Notes under the pieces: generated by a model | Databases searched by the model: none | What the model saw: the letters and a program-made list of their open reading frames with translations, nothing else | Told to the model about the DNA's origin: nothing | Translations under genes and position numbers: made by a program | Shown here: in pieces, positions 33,102 through 33,257 of the stretch | How positions within the stretch are numbered: position 1 is the first letter of the stretch | How the letters are laid out: each line of letters opens with the position of its first letter | NCBI GenBank assembly: GCA_958348225.1 | Contig: CATVYG010000024.1 | Span: 1 to 33,257, forward strand | Length of the DNA stretch: 33,257 bases | Source: an uncultured Collinsella sp. | GTDB taxonomy: Bacteria; Actinomycetota; Coriobacteriia; Coriobacteriales; Coriobacteriaceae | Direction of reading: 5' to 3'

Positions 33102-33257
33102 CGGGCGAGAAAGGCGGCCTGCTCGCGTGCCTGCGCGCCGAGGCCCTGAAGTCGCGCCACGCAGCACCGGTTCGCCTGGCCGTGCTCATGGCGCTGCCGA
33201 TGCCGCTGCTCGGCGCGATGCCCTACCGGGGCGTGCAGATCTTCAGCGCGTGGAACT
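33098..33257 (+). CDS. ABC transporter permease, N-terminal part (cut by window)
   Basis: The frame starts with ATGA overlap at 33098 and runs off the edge. It reads as a cytoplasmic start (LLACLRAEALKSRHAAP), then a first membrane helix (LAVLMALPMPLLGAM) and FSAWN, which matches lantibiotic-immunity permeases of the MutE/EpiE/BcrB group. It must pair with the ATPase upstream. A second permease commonly follows in such systems but is out of view. Confidence 0.75.
   Translation, partial: MTGEKGGLLACLRAEALKSRHAAPVRLAVLMALPMPLLGAMPYRGVQIFSAWN

Noticed and set aside
1..33257. CRISPR array
   Set aside because: The only regular repeats are three adjoining 19-base units without spacers and the inverted 33-base modules; no repeat-spacer pattern or cas gene was seen.

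Overview
The window looks like chromosome from a Coriobacteriia gut actinobacterium, most likely Collinsella or a close relative. This is an inference from about 58-60% GC, Shine-Dalgarno-led genes with some GTG/TTG starts, sortase-anchored surface proteins, a LuxR-type regulator, a CD1871A-like CXXC microprotein and a mix of actinobacterial and Firmicutes-like operons. No rRNA or tRNA gene was seen.

Layout. 1-418: 3' part of an IS110-family transposase abutting a dihydrouridine synthase gene (419-1378, minus). 1624-2757: a membrane-protein gene split by one in-frame TAA. 2819-6073 (minus): a large ABC ATPase-permease fusion with a roughly 650-residue external domain. 6328-8370 (minus): a redox operon of a 48-aa CXXC microprotein, a NapH/MauN-like polyferredoxin and a TlpA-like lipoprotein, divergent from an OmpR-type response regulator and histidine kinase (8461-10283). 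10351-15880: a LuxR-type regulator followed by a 1455-aa Tat-exported surface protein with a LAGTG sorting signal. 15993-17012 (minus): a lipoprotein.

17312-24581: two AAA ATPases with helix-turn-helix segments, each directly behind its own private repeat array. Between them lies a divergent type IIA topoisomerase gene pair (ATPase/TOPRIM subunit plus cleavage subunit) preceded by a LexA-like box. 24690-27910: a flavin oxidoreductase, an LPATG surface protein, a frameshifted Cys-rich gene, and a divergent HxlR regulator/cupin pair around a palindrome.

28157-31639: a MerR-type regulator divergent from a five-gene operon (DHFR-like gene broken by one TAA, cupin, carboxymuconolactone decarboxylase-like, aldo/keto reductase, flavodoxin), with a typical 19-bp-spacer MerR promoter. 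31859-32183: a scar where a TetR N-terminus is fused to a decayed type I restriction specificity (HsdS) fragment. 32373 to the end: a GC-rich lantibiotic-immunity-type ABC transporter whose permease runs off the window.

The strongest candidates for something new are the two ATPase/private-repeat units, the LexA-box-associated second topoisomerase, and the three-gene redox operon with its microprotein. Four genes are inactivated by single small changes or truncation (1624, 26978, 31038, 32183), suggesting ongoing accessory-gene decay.
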